A DNA stretch of 64,000 nt from CAXBGS01 sp963975425 (GTDB lineage Bacteria; Planctomycetota; Planctomycetia; Pirellulales; Pirellulaceae). The translations under genes were made by a program, and so were the position numbers. Below are positions 1 to 9,718 of this stretch, piece by piece (within the stretch, counting starts at the first letter, position 1; the number at the start of each line of letters is the position of its first letter). Location of the stretch: the NCBI GenBank assembly GCA_963975425.1, contig CAXBGS010000010.1, forward strand, positions 1 to 64,000, given 5' to 3'. The notes under the pieces were generated by a model, which saw nothing but the letters and a program-made list of their open reading frames with translations, made no database searches and was not told where the DNA came from.

Positions 1-77
<77 letters not shown>

Positions 78-181
78 TGGTGTGTGGGGTGCATTTGCAG
101 AACGCGAAGTGTCGCAAAAGTCTGGCACACTCGTCAACGCCCCCAAAGAAGATCAAACCTAAGCCACAGGCCGCACCACCG

Positions 182-2215
182 CTAATGTCGAGCGGTATCG
201 GCAAAGTCGACTCGGCGACGATTTCGGCCTCGCCCGATCATCGCGTGTGACCATTCCGCCTGCAGTCGTTCGTCGGAATTCGCAAACTCGCGTATCAACC
301 ACCCGCGTCGGGCGGCCGGCGAACTCGGTGGCGGCGAGCGACGGCGACGGCTTACCTGATCTTGGTCGACGATACAAAGCTCGGGATAAGTCTGCAGCAG
401 CTGCCAAAAATAACCGTCAATGGAAAGTTCGTGATACCGCAAGTCGATCTTCTTGCGCGCCGCCCAATCGGCTCGTGAGCCAAGCTGGTCGATCATCCAA
501 CGCTTTGTCAACCAATCCACACGACCGATGGATGGACCGGTATCGTTGGCGTCACGCCGGAATGCGGAAACCGAATCGACAAGTTCGCGCCAGCGCGAAA
601 GGACCAACGGCGATTCACCTCGCCAATTGTTCGGTGTGTTGTGAACAAATTTTTCGGCGGCCTTTAGATAGGCTCGCTGGAGATCGATTGCCGACATCTC
701 GCCGCGGTTGGTAGGCACCGTGGCAATCAAATCCCAGTCGCGAGTCAACCGATGAAGCGACTCAACCGGCCGGCGCACGATCGGCAAGTTTTCGGTCGCG
801 CCCGATTCAATCATGTCAAGCAACAGCGACACCGAGCCGACTTTGACATACTCGGCCATATCGGCCAAATTCGAATCCGATAATCCGATTTGCAGTCGCT
901 GCTTTTTTCGGAACATTTGCCGCGTCGATGCCAACGACATGAACGACTTGGCGCAAAATTGACCGAGCCAATGTCCATAGACAAAGATCGGGCGTTCGCC
1001 TCGGAATCCACCCATGTCGGCGACCGAATCGATCGACATCGCTTTCGCGCTCATGCGATAACAACCGTTACTATCGATTTCGCCACTGCCACAAATTGCG
1101 ACACGCGAGATCAACATGGCCGTCAGGTGTTTACGCTGTTCGCGAAAAGCAACGTGGCGGGCCACAAACCGCAGCACCGCGACCGTGGGCAGGTGCACCA
1201 GACGCAGCATCTGGATCATCATTTGTGTGACCCATGACGGTACCAACTGAAACAGATCGTTGGGCTCTTTCGCCAACGTCCAGAAACCGCCTTTGACCAA
1301 ACGCACGAGGAAGACAACGGAAAAGATGACCGCCAGCAGCGGCAGCGAAACCAGCAGGCTGACGATCTGCATCAGCCATAACAGACAGACGAAAGCCCGA
1401 TAGATCACCAACCACAAACCGCTGGCCACGTCGGCCTCGTAGTTTTCGTGGCAACCATAAACATGCCCGAGTGCGTCAGAACTGTTCTTGAGAATCCGTA
1501 AGTCCACCGTCAGCCCGATGTCGGCGGCGGCGTCCGCAACGAGACCATCGATCGAACGCTGACAGGTCAACAGTTCCTCGGGGCTGCGAACCTCGGGCGT
1601 AGCGACTTCAATCAATCCGCCGGGCAACGCGTGCAACGACGGATGCGATTCGAACGTCACCGCACCGCCGTTGGCCAAAAACATTTGATCATGATCGTAC
1701 AGACCGGCGACGGTCGGCTGATCGCGTCGAATCGCCTCGCACAATTGCATATACACCAATTGTGACGAAGGCAGGTCGTCACGAGAAAGCCCCTCGTTGT
1801 CCGCGACCAACGTCGCGTACTCCGTCTCCAAACCAATCAGTCGCGAGACCAGCGGCGTGGTCCGGCCTTGTTTCTTGAGTCTCGGTTGACGTGGCCCACT
1901 GCCCAATCCTGCACTGCCCAATCTCGCACTGCCCACCCGTCCGCTGCCAACTCGTCTGCTGCCCCGTGGACCGCCATCGAGTCGTCCGCCACGTTGCCCG
2001 CGCATCACACCTGAGTCGTCGCGGGAATCAGCCATCGAGTTTGCGCGGCGATGAGACTTGTCATCGACGTGTTCGGGTCGTTCCGCACCATTGCCAGAAG
2101 CATCACCGTCGCTCGAGGCATCACTGTCGCTCGAGGCATCACTGTCGCCAGCAGCATCACGGTCACCGGAAACATGATCGGAGAACCCATCATCAGGCGC
2201 AGCATCGTCAGGCAT
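182..2215 (-). CDS. Pup ligase/deamidase-family (PafA/Dop-like) protein with internal membrane segments
   Basis: Homologue of the PafA/Dop carboxylate-amine ligase family, which attaches or removes the ubiquitin-like protein Pup. Numbering from an upstream TTG at 2230 (682 aa): motif GLETEYA at 133-139, ESHPSLHALPGGLIEVATPE at 194-213, LKNSSDALGHVYGCHENYE at 247-265, SDSNLADMAEYVKVGSVSLL around 451-470 and VDWLTKRW at 571-578. These match the ATP/Mg-binding first strand and the later conserved blocks. Two features are odd: residues about 272-313 form a very hydrophobic stretch, probably two membrane helices, and the first 120 residues are low-complexity (Asp/Ser repeats, then GS-rich five-residue repeats). 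I prefer the ATG at 2215; no good ribosome site distinguishes it from the TTG at 2230. No proteasome, ARC or Pup gene is visible nearby, so the substrate is unknown. Confidence 0.82.
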   Translation of the reverse strand: MPDDAAPDDGFSDHVSGDRDAAGDSDASSDSDASSDGDASGNGAERPEHVDDKSHRRANSMADSRDDSGVMRGQRGGRLDGGPRGSRRVGSGRVGSARLGSAGLGSGPRQPRLKKQGRTTPLVSRLIGLETEYATLVADNEGLSRDDLPSSQLVYMQLCEAIRRDQPTVAGLYDHDQMFLANGGAVTFESHPSLHALPGGLIEVATPEVRSPEELLTCQRSIDGLVADAAADIGLTVDLRILKNSSDALGHVYGCHENYEADVASGLWLVIYRAFVCLLWLMQIVSLLVSLPLLAVIFSVVFLVRLVKGGFWTLAKEPNDLFQLVPSWVTQMMIQMLRLVHLPTVAVLRFVARHVAFREQRKHLTAMLISRVAICGSGEIDSNGCYRMSAKAMSIDSVADMGGFRGERPIFVYGHWLGQFCAKSFMSLASTRQMFRKKQRLQIGLSDSNLADMAEYVKVGSVSLLLDMIESGATENLPIVRRPVESLHRLTRDWDLIATVPTNRGEMSAIDLQRAYLKAAEKFVHNTPNNWRGESPLVLSRWRELVDSVSAFRRDANDTGPSIGRVDWLTKRWMIDQLGSRADWAARKKIDLRYHELSIDGYFWQLLQTYPELCIVDQDQVSRRRRSPPPSSPAARRGWLIREFANSDERLQAEWSHAMIGRGRNRRRVDFADTARH
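1898..1957. repeat. In-frame 15-bp tandem repeat in the PafA-like gene
   Basis: Four imperfect 15-bp units beginning ACTGCCCA or GCTGCC run in tandem and encode the repeated GSxxL/V pentapeptides (residues about 95-113) of the PafA-like protein. Unit length is a multiple of three, so copy changes would keep the frame. A second, 18-bp Asp/Ser-coding repeat lies near 2100-2160. Confidence 0.8.
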
Positions 2216-2637
2216 GTTCGATGATGGCAAGGGCGTTTGTTCCGATGAGAAAAGGGATTCGGGCTCGCTGTGCTGGAGGGAACAGCAGGCTGAAGTAGGG
2301 TTATGTCGAGCCGGTGAAAACGTGATCCGGCAAATATCAGGGAGGATGGTACCGAACGCTCGTGTGCCGCTCTATCTTAGTCGCCAGCGGTAGAACTGGA
2401 TCGTTGGTGCTTGTCGCAGCCACAATGGTCCGCCGCCGAGAATCAAATCGACGCCCAGTAGGGCCATCAAAGCACAGTCAGAGCACAGTCAAACCGCAGT
2501 GGGACGCCTGAAAATCCATCCAGGCCCCATTGTAGGCTGGCAACAGCCCAAAGGCGATCATCGTAGAAACGATGCGAATTGACACCCGCTGTGCGGCGAT
2601 CCACCGATCAAGCAGGCCAGCGACGGGAGAACCAAGC
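2216..2637. other. Divergent intergenic region
   Basis: This gap separates two divergent genes and must hold both promoters. I see no RNA gene, no strong hairpin and no recognisable operator in it. The ribosome-binding bases GGGAG for the rightward gene lie at its right edge. Confidence 0.5.
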
Positions 2638-3111
2638 GTGCACCGAAAGCCCCTTAGACACCTAGTGCCACTGATGCTGGTTGCAGCATGCCTCGCAGCG
2701 GCAAGCGGGTGCGATGACGGCAGTGCGAACCGCATTCTCATGCGAAAAGCCTGCTTGCAATACATTCACGCGGGGTACGACGCGTTCCTAGACCAAAACG
2801 CAGCGGGGCCGACCGACACGGACCAGCTTGCCGATTTTGTCAAAGACTTAGAATCGCCCGCCATGGCAAACGTGCCGAAAATGATCGGCGATCAAGGGGT
2901 CGCCGATGAAGCAATCGCGCGAGTGCGAGAAGGCGAGATCGTCGTGATCTGGGGCGGAAAGTATCCCGATGAACCCAGCGAGCGACTGAAATACTTGCTG
3001 GCCTTTGAAGCACGGACACCTGGGTCCGGCGGCTATCTGGTACGGGCCGACGGCGAAGTCCTGCACGTGACCGCGACGGAATTTTCAGACTACGGCGAAC
3101 TACCGCATTAG
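2638..3111 (+). CDS. Putative small lipoprotein of unknown function
   Basis: I start this 157-aa protein at GTG 2638, preceded by GGGAG at a suitable distance. An upstream ATG at 2572 would bury the signal sequence. The N terminus is basic (HRKPLRH), then hydrophobic (LVPLMLVAACLAAA), and ends in ASGC at residues 22-25, a plausible lipobox with Cys25 as the lipidated residue. The mature part is small and acidic, with the segment IARVREGEIVVIWGGKYPDE followed by a short beta-rich end. I do not recognise a family. It probably sits on the outer or inner membrane facing the periplasm. Confidence 0.7.
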   Translation: MHRKPLRHLVPLMLVAACLAAASGCDDGSANRILMRKACLQYIHAGYDAFLDQNAAGPTDTDQLADFVKDLESPAMANVPKMIGDQGVADEAIARVREGEIVVIWGGKYPDEPSERLKYLLAFEARTPGSGGYLVRADGEVLHVTATEFSDYGELPH

Positions 3112-3520
3112 CAGGTCCGTCTCGATCGTATCGCGGTTGTTGCCCGCGCTGGATACCACCAAACTGGACGCGACCAAACTGGACGCAACCACGCTGGACT
3201 TGTCGGGAATGGATGCATCCGAGTGGGGCCGCCCGGTGCGCGAAATCACTCGGCGATCGGTTGCACGCATGTCAAAGTGGCAAGCGGCGCGAGTCTGGTA
3301 AGCGGCGTGAATTCGGCCACCCGATCAAGGTGCCGAGAAAGTGACCGAAGCGCCCCTACGTCGGCCGAGTAGCGAAAACATTGCCCCCATGCGGGCAAAA
3401 CGCGGCACTTGTGCCCTGAAAACGGCGTGTCGGGACGGTGTAAGGTCTTGTTCGACCTGCCTATAATGAGAACGACCCGGCACGCGTGCGGGATTGCCGC
3501 ACTAACAAAGGAGGATTTGC
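3112..3520. other. Intergenic region with a three-copy 15-bp tandem repeat
   Basis: No gene is evident in these 409 bases. At 3158-3202 there are three tandem units of 15 bp, two of them ACCAAACTGGACGC plus one base and the third diverged (ACCACGCTGGACTTG). The promoter of the next gene must lie at the right end. Confidence 0.65.
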
Positions 3521-4267
3521 ATGAGCGAATACGGCGCTTTCAGCGATGATTTTTACATCAACATGAACTTGGCGACCGAAATGGACCTGCCCAGTGGACG
3601 CGAGTCATTGATGCATTATTTCGAGCAGATGCGTCGACGTTATCCTAAAATGAGCAATTTTTACTCTCGTGAAAATGGGACGGAGTTTGTCTTAGAGGAA
3701 GAGAAAGATGCGGGCGCCTACCGCTGGGTATCCATCGAACCCAAGCGTGTCAACAGTGGCTGCGTGAATCCTGACGACGTCGATGCGGCCTTCGAGCAAC
3801 ATCGCAGTGTTTTAGATTCGGTTCCCTATGAGCTGTCCGTTACGCCGCTGGATTGCGAATCGCTAAGCGTGATGATGGGTTTCGATTTCGCTTATCGCGG
3901 CAACCACAACGAGATTTTGGCCGAGGTCATTGGCGTGGCACCGGCCCTGGAACGCCTGACTCAGGTTCCGCAGAGCAAACTGCTGTCGAACGAACCTGCC
4001 ATTCAAGTTGCACTCGATGAAGACTGTCGCACGCAATGTCGCGTCAGCTTTGAGACGCGAACCAACGCCTATCAAATCCGTACTGGGGAATTCACGGACG
4101 ACCAAATCAGCGTCTACTTGACCGTGCGCCGGTACGAGAGTCTTGGCAGCGATGAAAGTTATGTGGGTGAGTTCACTCGACTAGCCGCACTGTGTCGTGA
4201 TATGGTCGATGAATACTTGGTCGGTTCGGTACTGCGTCCTCTGCAAGACGCCATCTCGCTCCGTTAG
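3521..4267 (+). CDS. Conserved hypothetical protein
   Basis: The 248-aa protein starts at an ATG placed seven bases after a perfect AGGAGG, so the start is well supported. It has no signal peptide or membrane segment and is acidic. The sequence is mixed alpha/beta, ending in a helical segment (YVGEFTRLAALCRDMVDEYL). I do not recognise a named domain. It lies 34 bp upstream of moxR and may be expressed with that cluster, but the good isolated ribosome site allows independent expression. Confidence 0.75.
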   Translation: MSEYGAFSDDFYINMNLATEMDLPSGRESLMHYFEQMRRRYPKMSNFYSRENGTEFVLEEEKDAGAYRWVSIEPKRVNSGCVNPDDVDAAFEQHRSVLDSVPYELSVTPLDCESLSVMMGFDFAYRGNHNEILAEVIGVAPALERLTQVPQSKLLSNEPAIQVALDEDCRTQCRVSFETRTNAYQIRTGEFTDDQISVYLTVRRYESLGSDESYVGEFTRLAALCRDMVDEYLVGSVLRPLQDAISLR

Positions 4268-4301
4268 CTCACCCCGTTCTCATACTCCGTCGCGTCACTG
4301 A

Positions 4302-5312
4302 ATGAATCTGGCTAGTCAACCGGCTCCCGCCGACATGGAAGCCCTGAACGAACGCATCCGTCAAGGAAGCGAACCATTTCGTCGGCTCTTGAGCGAGGTC
4401 GGTCGCACCATCGTGGGTCAAGAGAACCTGCTGCACCGCATGTTGATCGGGCTGCTTGCCGGTGGTCACTTGCTGATCGAAGGGGTGCCCGGCTTGGCCA
4501 AGACGACAGCGGTTGCCTGTTTAGCCAAGGGCATCAATACCGGATTTCAACGTCTACAGTTCACGCCGGACCTGTTGCCGGCCGACCTGATCGGAACCCT
4601 GGTCTATCGTCCTCAAGATCAAGCGTTTGTGGTTCAGAAAGGACCAATCTTTGCCAATCTGATTCTGGCCGACGAGATCAATCGCGCGCCGGCGAAAGTG
4701 CAAAGCGCATTGCTGGAAGCGATGCAGGAACGCCAAGTCACGATCGGATCCGAGACGTATCCCCTGAGCGAACCCTTCCTGGTGATGGCGACACAGAACC
4801 CCATCGAGCAAGAAGGCACGTATCCGTTGCCCGAAGCGCAAATGGATCGCTTTATGATGAAAGTTCTGGTCGACTATCCGAACCGCGACCAAGAACTGCA
4901 AATCCTCGATCGAATGTCGACGACCAAGAGCAAAATCGAAGTCCAGGCGACCACCAGCCCGGACGAAATCATGACGGCCCGTGAATTGGTCGACGAAATC
5001 TTTGTGGACCAACGCTTGAAAGAATACGTCGTTGATCTGGTCATGGCGACACGTCAGCCGCAAGCATACAACTTACCGCTTCACGAACTGATTCAGTTCG
5101 GCGCGTCCCCTCGTGCCACGATCAGCCTGACACTGGCCGCCAAAGCGAACGCCTTTTTCGACGGTCGCGGATACGTGATCCCCGAAGACGTCAAGAACAT
5201 TGCACTGGATGTCCTTCGTCATCGCGTGATCGTCACCTACGAGGCCGAAGCGGAGGAAACCACTGCGGACGACTTGGTCGGCCAAATCCTGCGGACGGTC
5301 CCCGTTCCTTGA
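4302..5312 (+). CDS. moxR: MoxR-family AAA+ ATPase
   Basis: AAA+ chaperone-like ATPase of the MoxR family, 336 aa, the usual length. Walker A is GVPGLAKT at 61-68, Walker B ILADEINRAP at 121-130 and sensor 1 MATQNP at 162-167. The C-terminal lid segment ASPRATISL is also typical. MoxR ATPases act on partner proteins with VWA domains. The five or more genes that follow encode DUF58 and two VWA proteins, the classic MoxR/Bat arrangement. A gap of about 209 bases separates it from the DUF58 gene, so a second promoter there is possible. Confidence 0.95.
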   Translation: MNLASQPAPADMEALNERIRQGSEPFRRLLSEVGRTIVGQENLLHRMLIGLLAGGHLLIEGVPGLAKTTAVACLAKGINTGFQRLQFTPDLLPADLIGTLVYRPQDQAFVVQKGPIFANLILADEINRAPAKVQSALLEAMQERQVTIGSETYPLSEPFLVMATQNPIEQEGTYPLPEAQMDRFMMKVLVDYPNRDQELQILDRMSTTKSKIEVQATTSPDEIMTARELVDEIFVDQRLKEYVVDLVMATRQPQAYNLPLHELIQFGASPRATISLTLAAKANAFFDGRGYVIPEDVKNIALDVLRHRVIVTYEAEAEETTADDLVGQILRTVPVP

Positions 5313-5521
5313 GCTTTAGAAACCCTAAACGTTAAGCCATCCCTGCTCGTCCAGAGCAGGTTTCACGTTGAAAACAGCTTGCAAGTCGACATTGACCACA
5401 GCGTCAAGTGTTTCCTAGACGCTGAGAATTCTGGGGGGAGGTGACTCAGTGCGATGCTGCACCCCCAAACCAAACCGATCCACCCTTTGACCGCGACGCA
5501 AACGCGTGAGGAAATCTGCTG

Positions 5522-6397
5522 ATGATTCCCGTCGAAATGATGCGAAAGATTCGGCGAATCCAGATCAACACGTCGCACATCGTCGACCAGTTGCTCGCCG
5601 GCGGTTGGCATTCGGCATTCAAGGGCAGCGGGATCGAATTCGAAGAGGTCCGCCCCTATCAAGCGGGCGACGACGTTCGATCGATTGATTGGAATGTCAC
5701 CGCACGCAGCGGCGAACCGTTCATCAAATTGTTCCGCGAAGAGCGTGAGCTTGCCGTGATGCTATTGGTGGATGTCAGTGCGTCCCAGAATCTGGGAACT
5801 CATCACCAGACCAAACGAGAGCTGCTGACCGAACTGAGTGCGACGCTGGCGTTTTCGGCGATCAAGAACAACGACAAGGTCGGTCTGACCATGTTCACCG
5901 ACCGGGTCGAGAAATCGATACCGCCCCGCAAAGGCACTCGACATGTGCTGCGATTGATACGCGAATTGCTTTATCACGAAAGTGTCGGGACGGGCACACG
6001 GTTAAGCGAAGCACTCGATCACCTAAATCGAACGGCATCTCGCCGGTCGGTGGTCTTCGTCGTCAGTGATTTTCAGGATTCGGATTTCCAGCGGTCGATG
6101 AAGATTGCTCGTCAACGGCATGACATCATTCCAATGGTGATCGACGATCAACGTGAATTTGAAATGCCAAACGTCGGCCTGATTCGTTTACGAGATCCCG
6201 AAACCGATCAAGTGGTCGAACTGGACACCGCGAGCCGCCGTCACCGGATTGCCTATGAATCGTTCATGCGTCAGCGTGCCGCGTCACGAGACATGTTGTT
6301 GCGTCGCATGCGAATGGCGCCGATTCACTTTCGAACTGGCGAGGACTTTGTCGCGCCGCTGCAAAAGTATTTTCATGATCGCGAGGTGCGCCGATGA
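5522..6397 (+). CDS. DUF58 domain protein (MoxR partner)
   Basis: Cytoplasmic 291-aa protein of the DUF58 family. The family signature is visible as GSGIEFEEVRPYQAGDDVRS and IDWNVTARSGEPFIKLFREE, followed by a VWA-like fold starting LLVDVSAS with a partial metal-site DxSxS. DUF58 proteins accompany MoxR ATPases and are thought to be their substrates or adaptors. Its stop overlaps the ATG of the next gene (ATGA-type overlap at 6394-6397), which shows operon organisation and translational coupling. Confidence 0.92.
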   Translation: MIPVEMMRKIRRIQINTSHIVDQLLAGGWHSAFKGSGIEFEEVRPYQAGDDVRSIDWNVTARSGEPFIKLFREERELAVMLLVDVSASQNLGTHHQTKRELLTELSATLAFSAIKNNDKVGLTMFTDRVEKSIPPRKGTRHVLRLIRELLYHESVGTGTRLSEALDHLNRTASRRSVVFVVSDFQDSDFQRSMKIARQRHDIIPMVIDDQREFEMPNVGLIRLRDPETDQVVELDTASRRHRIAYESFMRQRAASRDMLLRRMRMAPIHFRTGEDFVAPLQKYFHDREVRR

Positions 6398-7401
6398 GTC
6401 TTCATCGCACAACCTTGACGCAGGCGGCGCTGTTTTTCTGGATGGTGATCCAATCACTTGCCCTCTCCGCACAAGGTCCATCGTCGGCGGTGCCACCGAC
6501 CGAGCGGCGTTATGTCGACGGTCCGGTCGTGGCGATCGTGGAACTCGAAAAGGCGTCGGTCTTGATTGCCGAATCTGCCAAGTTGACGATTCACGTGGAC
6601 GCACCGGTCGGGTCATCCATCCGCTTTCCAGAAGTGACCGATCAGTTGGGATCGTTCGATGTCATCACCGCGGATCAATGGAGCGCGATACCACTGGACG
6701 GACAATCAAGTCGGCGTCGGTGGACGATGACGCTGGAAATTGAATCGCTAGAAACCGGCACCCAAAAGACACCCGAAATTCTAATTCAATACGACCTGCC
6801 TGAACCGGCAACCAACGGAATCATCCGCATCGAACCGATCGAATTGGTGGTGCAAAGCGTTTTGCCTGAATCGGAATCGTCTGACATCACGCAGATTCGG
6901 GAAATCAAAGGCCCCGTCGATCCCGATCAATCATCCAGCCGCACATCGATCGCCAGCGTCGTGTGGATCGCGACCGCGGCCCTTTCCGGCCTGTTGTTTT
7001 TTTGGGTGTGGCGGATTCGACGCAAACGCCGCCAGTTGCCGCTGGACGTCTGGGCGAAACGCGAGATCGCCGCCATCCGCCGCCGCGGCGATCACACGGT
7101 CGATCAAAATCATCGACTGCATTCCCAACTGGTGGACGTGCTTCGCCAGTACGTCACCGAAAGGTTCTCGATCGACGCCGGTTCGATGTCCAGCACCGAA
7201 ATATTGGCTGCACTCCGGTCGATCGATCGAGTCAGCGACGACCAGACACAAGCGATTCGGGTCATTCTCGAACAAGCCGACCAAGCTCGTTTCGCTGGCA
7301 CATCGACGCTCGATTCGATTGATTCCTCGTGCGACATACTGCGAGATTTCATCACCGAAACGTATCCGCCTGTTCAATTGAAACACAAAGGGGCCGCCTG
7401 A
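6394..7401 (+). CDS. Membrane protein with DUF4381-like C terminus in Bat cluster
   Basis: A 335-aa protein with an N-terminal signal-like segment (AALFFWMVIQSLALSAQG), a periplasmic beta-rich region resembling the BatD/oxygen-tolerance fold (VVAIVELEKASVLIAESAKL), one membrane helix near residues 188-206 (VVWIATAALSGLLFFWVW) and a basic cytoplasmic tail (residues about 207-335). The tail contains LDVWAKREIAAIRR and VLRQYVTERF, as in DUF4381 proteins. Overlaps by four bases with both neighbours suggest coupled translation. It probably contributes to the membrane assembly served by MoxR. Family naming is by pattern, not by search. Confidence 0.75.
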   Translation: MSLHRTTLTQAALFFWMVIQSLALSAQGPSSAVPPTERRYVDGPVVAIVELEKASVLIAESAKLTIHVDAPVGSSIRFPEVTDQLGSFDVITADQWSAIPLDGQSSRRRWTMTLEIESLETGTQKTPEILIQYDLPEPATNGIIRIEPIELVVQSVLPESESSDITQIREIKGPVDPDQSSSRTSIASVVWIATAALSGLLFFWVWRIRRKRRQLPLDVWAKREIAAIRRRGDHTVDQNHRLHSQLVDVLRQYVTERFSIDAGSMSSTEILAALRSIDRVSDDQTQAIRVILEQADQARFAGTSTLDSIDSSCDILRDFITETYPPVQLKHKGAA

Positions 7402-8525
7402 TGTTTGAACATCCCGCGTTCCTGTTGGCACTGTTGCTGATCCCGTTATTGGGGTGGCGGATGCTTCGGCGTGGCGAGAGCCAATCGATTCCGTTCAGTT
7501 CGGCAATCCAGGGCCTGAACGTCTCGCCGACTTGGCGTCAACGAATCACCTGGTTGCCGGTCGCAATGTCGTTGACCGCGTTGACTTTGATGATCATTGC
7601 CATGGCCCGGCCTCGCGAAGGCCGCGAACAAACCTTGATCCACAGCGAAGGGATCGCGATCGAAATGGTGGTCGACCGCAGCAGCAGTATGACGGCCATG
7701 GATTTCCGTCTCGATGGCACCAACGTGGATCGATTAACCGCCATCAAGAATGTTGCCGGACGATTCGTTGCCGGTGACCAAAGCCAGCGGTACACGGTCG
7801 ACGATTCGACACAGACGGATTCGGAAACCGGGCCGTTGCAGGGGCGCGTCAGCGACCTGGTCGGACTGATCGCGTTTGCACGCTATGCCGATGCCATGAC
7901 GCCGCCCACGCTGGACCATGGATTCTTGACCGCACAGCTGCAAACGGTCCAAATCGTCAATCGCCGACAAGAGGATGGAACGGCGATCGGAGATGCAATC
8001 AGTCTTGCCGTCGAAAAACTTGACTCGCTGGACAAACGCACCGACGAAAAGGTCAAAAGCAAGGTCATCATTTTGCTGACCGATGGAGAGAACACAGCGG
8101 GCGATGTTGATCCCGTTCGGGCGGCCGAACTGGCGACAACGCTGGGCATCAAAATCTATACGATCGGCGTCGGCACCAAAGGCCGCGCGCCGGTGCCCGG
8201 CCGGTCACCGTTCACGGGGCGGCCCCAAATGCAATGGATGGAGGTCAACATAGATGAACCGACGCTAAAGAAAATCGCCGAAACGAGTGGTGGTCGTTAC
8301 TTCCGCGCCACCGACACCAATTCGTTGGAATCGATTTACCGCGAAATCGACCAGCTTGAAAAAACGAAAGTCGAAACGGACACATACGTCGACTATCGCG
8401 AATTGGCGGTACAGGCTGTCACGCTGGCGGGCATTCGTATGCCGCCAATTGTGCTGGTTGCCTTGTGCTTGCTGCTGGCCAGTTTTGTTCTATCGCGAAC
8501 GGCACTGCGACAGCTGGCGACGTAG
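7401..8525 (+). CDS. batA: BatA-like VWA domain membrane protein
   Basis: I use the ATG at 7401, which overlaps the previous stop (TGATG); this gives 374 aa starting MFEHPAFLLALLLIPLLGW, a standard BatA N terminus with the first membrane helix. A second helix follows near LPVAMSLTALTLMIIAMARP. The VWA metal site is VVDRSSSM (DxSxS) with later VILLTDGENTAGD. A C-terminal helix (PPIVLVALCLLLASFVLS) anchors the protein. BatA proteins work with MoxR ATPases in aerotolerance or envelope-stress systems; the role here is inferred from family and neighbours. Confidence 0.9.
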   Translation: MFEHPAFLLALLLIPLLGWRMLRRGESQSIPFSSAIQGLNVSPTWRQRITWLPVAMSLTALTLMIIAMARPREGREQTLIHSEGIAIEMVVDRSSSMTAMDFRLDGTNVDRLTAIKNVAGRFVAGDQSQRYTVDDSTQTDSETGPLQGRVSDLVGLIAFARYADAMTPPTLDHGFLTAQLQTVQIVNRRQEDGTAIGDAISLAVEKLDSLDKRTDEKVKSKVIILLTDGENTAGDVDPVRAAELATTLGIKIYTIGVGTKGRAPVPGRSPFTGRPQMQWMEVNIDEPTLKKIAETSGGRYFRATDTNSLESIYREIDQLEKTKVETDTYVDYRELAVQAVTLAGIRMPPIVLVALCLLLASFVLSRTALRQLAT

Positions 8526-8569
8526 AGTTGGTTTCCGATGAGTACGGTTCGATTGGGTTTGAAAGAAAC

Positions 8570-9718
8570 ATGAACGACATGCAAATCGGGCAACCTTTGC
8601 AACTGTATTGGCTATGGGCGATCCTGGCATGCGCGCTGCTGGGCATCTATGCCGCGGTCCGCAACCGTCGTGCACTGCGTCGCTTTGCCCAGCCGTACGA
8701 TCTCGCGAAACGCCTGGTCGACATGAACCTGTCGCGTGTCGGGATCGCGAGTTTTTTGACACTCGCATCGATGGTGATGCTGGTCATCGCATTAGTCGAT
8801 ATACGGTGGGGCAAGGTATGGCGCGAAGTGCCTCAAAAAGGCATCGAAGTCATGTTTGTCTTGGATGTATCACGCAGCATGCTTGCCGAGGACGTCAGTC
8901 CGAATCGATTGCAGCGTGCCAAGCAGCAGATCAGTGACGCGATTGATGAAATGCAAGGTGACCGCGTCGGTCTGATTTTGTTCTCGGGCGAGGTGCGCCA
9001 AAAAATTCCGCTCACCAATCACTACGAAGACTTTCGACAACGACTTCGCAATGTCGGCCCAGAGGACGTCGCTCGCGGTGGATCACGACTAGGTGATGCA
9101 ATACGCGTCGCGACCGGTGCGTTCTTGGACAAAACCCCCGACCACAAAGCGATCGTCATCTTTACCGATGGCGAAGACATGGAAAGCGAACCGGTCGCCG
9201 CGGCACGTACCGCGAAGAAGCAACACGGAATTCGCATCTTCTGCATCGGACTGGGTGATCCCGACACGGGGGCTCGCGTGCCAGATCGCACGCGGGGCCG
9301 ATTCGTCAAACACGAAGGCGTCGAAGTGGTCTCGAGATTGAACGCATCGATCCTGCGGCAAGTCGCCGATGCCTCCGACGGGGCCTATATTCCCGCCGAG
9401 ACCAAGCAAGTCGATATGGCACAGGTGTACCATGGATACATCTCGCGAGTCGAACAAGGCGAGTTTGCGACGGCCAGAATCAACAGTTACGAAGCGAGGT
9501 TCCAATGGTTTTTGGGGCCTGCAATTCTGCTGCTCGTGCTAGAACAATGGTTGGCCGGGCGGACCACTAGCGGTGCCGTCAAGAACAGTGACTCGGCAGC
9601 GGATGACAAACAAAACCGCGATAAACCAAGCCGCCCTGTAACGCGTATCACGGAAGAATCGCACATCGCGAAAGAAAAGATCGGATCGGAAAGGGAACTG
9701 TCGGAGCAAACCGCATGA
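8570..9718 (+). CDS. batB: BatB-like VWA domain membrane protein
   Basis: The 382-aa protein is taken from ATG 8570. A second ATG follows three codons later, and an upstream in-frame ATG at 8465 would overlap the batA coding region. Membrane helices flank the N terminus (LYWLWAILACALLGIYAAV and IASFLTLASMVMLVIALVDI). The VWA domain shows MFVLDVSRSMLAED (DxSxS), RVGLILFSGEV and IVIFTDGEDMES. A C-terminal helix (FLGPAILLLVLEQWL) is followed by a charged tail. It overlaps the next gene by four bases. BatA and BatB usually form a complex in the inner membrane with the VWA domains facing the periplasm. Confidence 0.9.
   Translation: MNDMQIGQPLQLYWLWAILACALLGIYAAVRNRRALRRFAQPYDLAKRLVDMNLSRVGIASFLTLASMVMLVIALVDIRWGKVWREVPQKGIEVMFVLDVSRSMLAEDVSPNRLQRAKQQISDAIDEMQGDRVGLILFSGEVRQKIPLTNHYEDFRQRLRNVGPEDVARGGSRLGDAIRVATGAFLDKTPDHKAIVIFTDGEDMESEPVAAARTAKKQHGIRIFCIGLGDPDTGARVPDRTRGRFVKHEGVEVVSRLNASILRQVADASDGAYIPAETKQVDMAQVYHGYISRVEQGEFATARINSYEARFQWFLGPAILLLVLEQWLAGRTTSGAVKNSDSAADDKQNRDKPSRPVTRITEESHIAKEKIGSERELSEQTA

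Noticed and set aside
182..2215. Glutamine synthetase or glutamate-cysteine ligase instead of PafA/Dop
   Set aside because: These share the superfamily fold, but the GLETEYA start, the ALPGGLIEVATPE block and the SDSN...VKVG block are specific to the Pup ligase/deamidase group.
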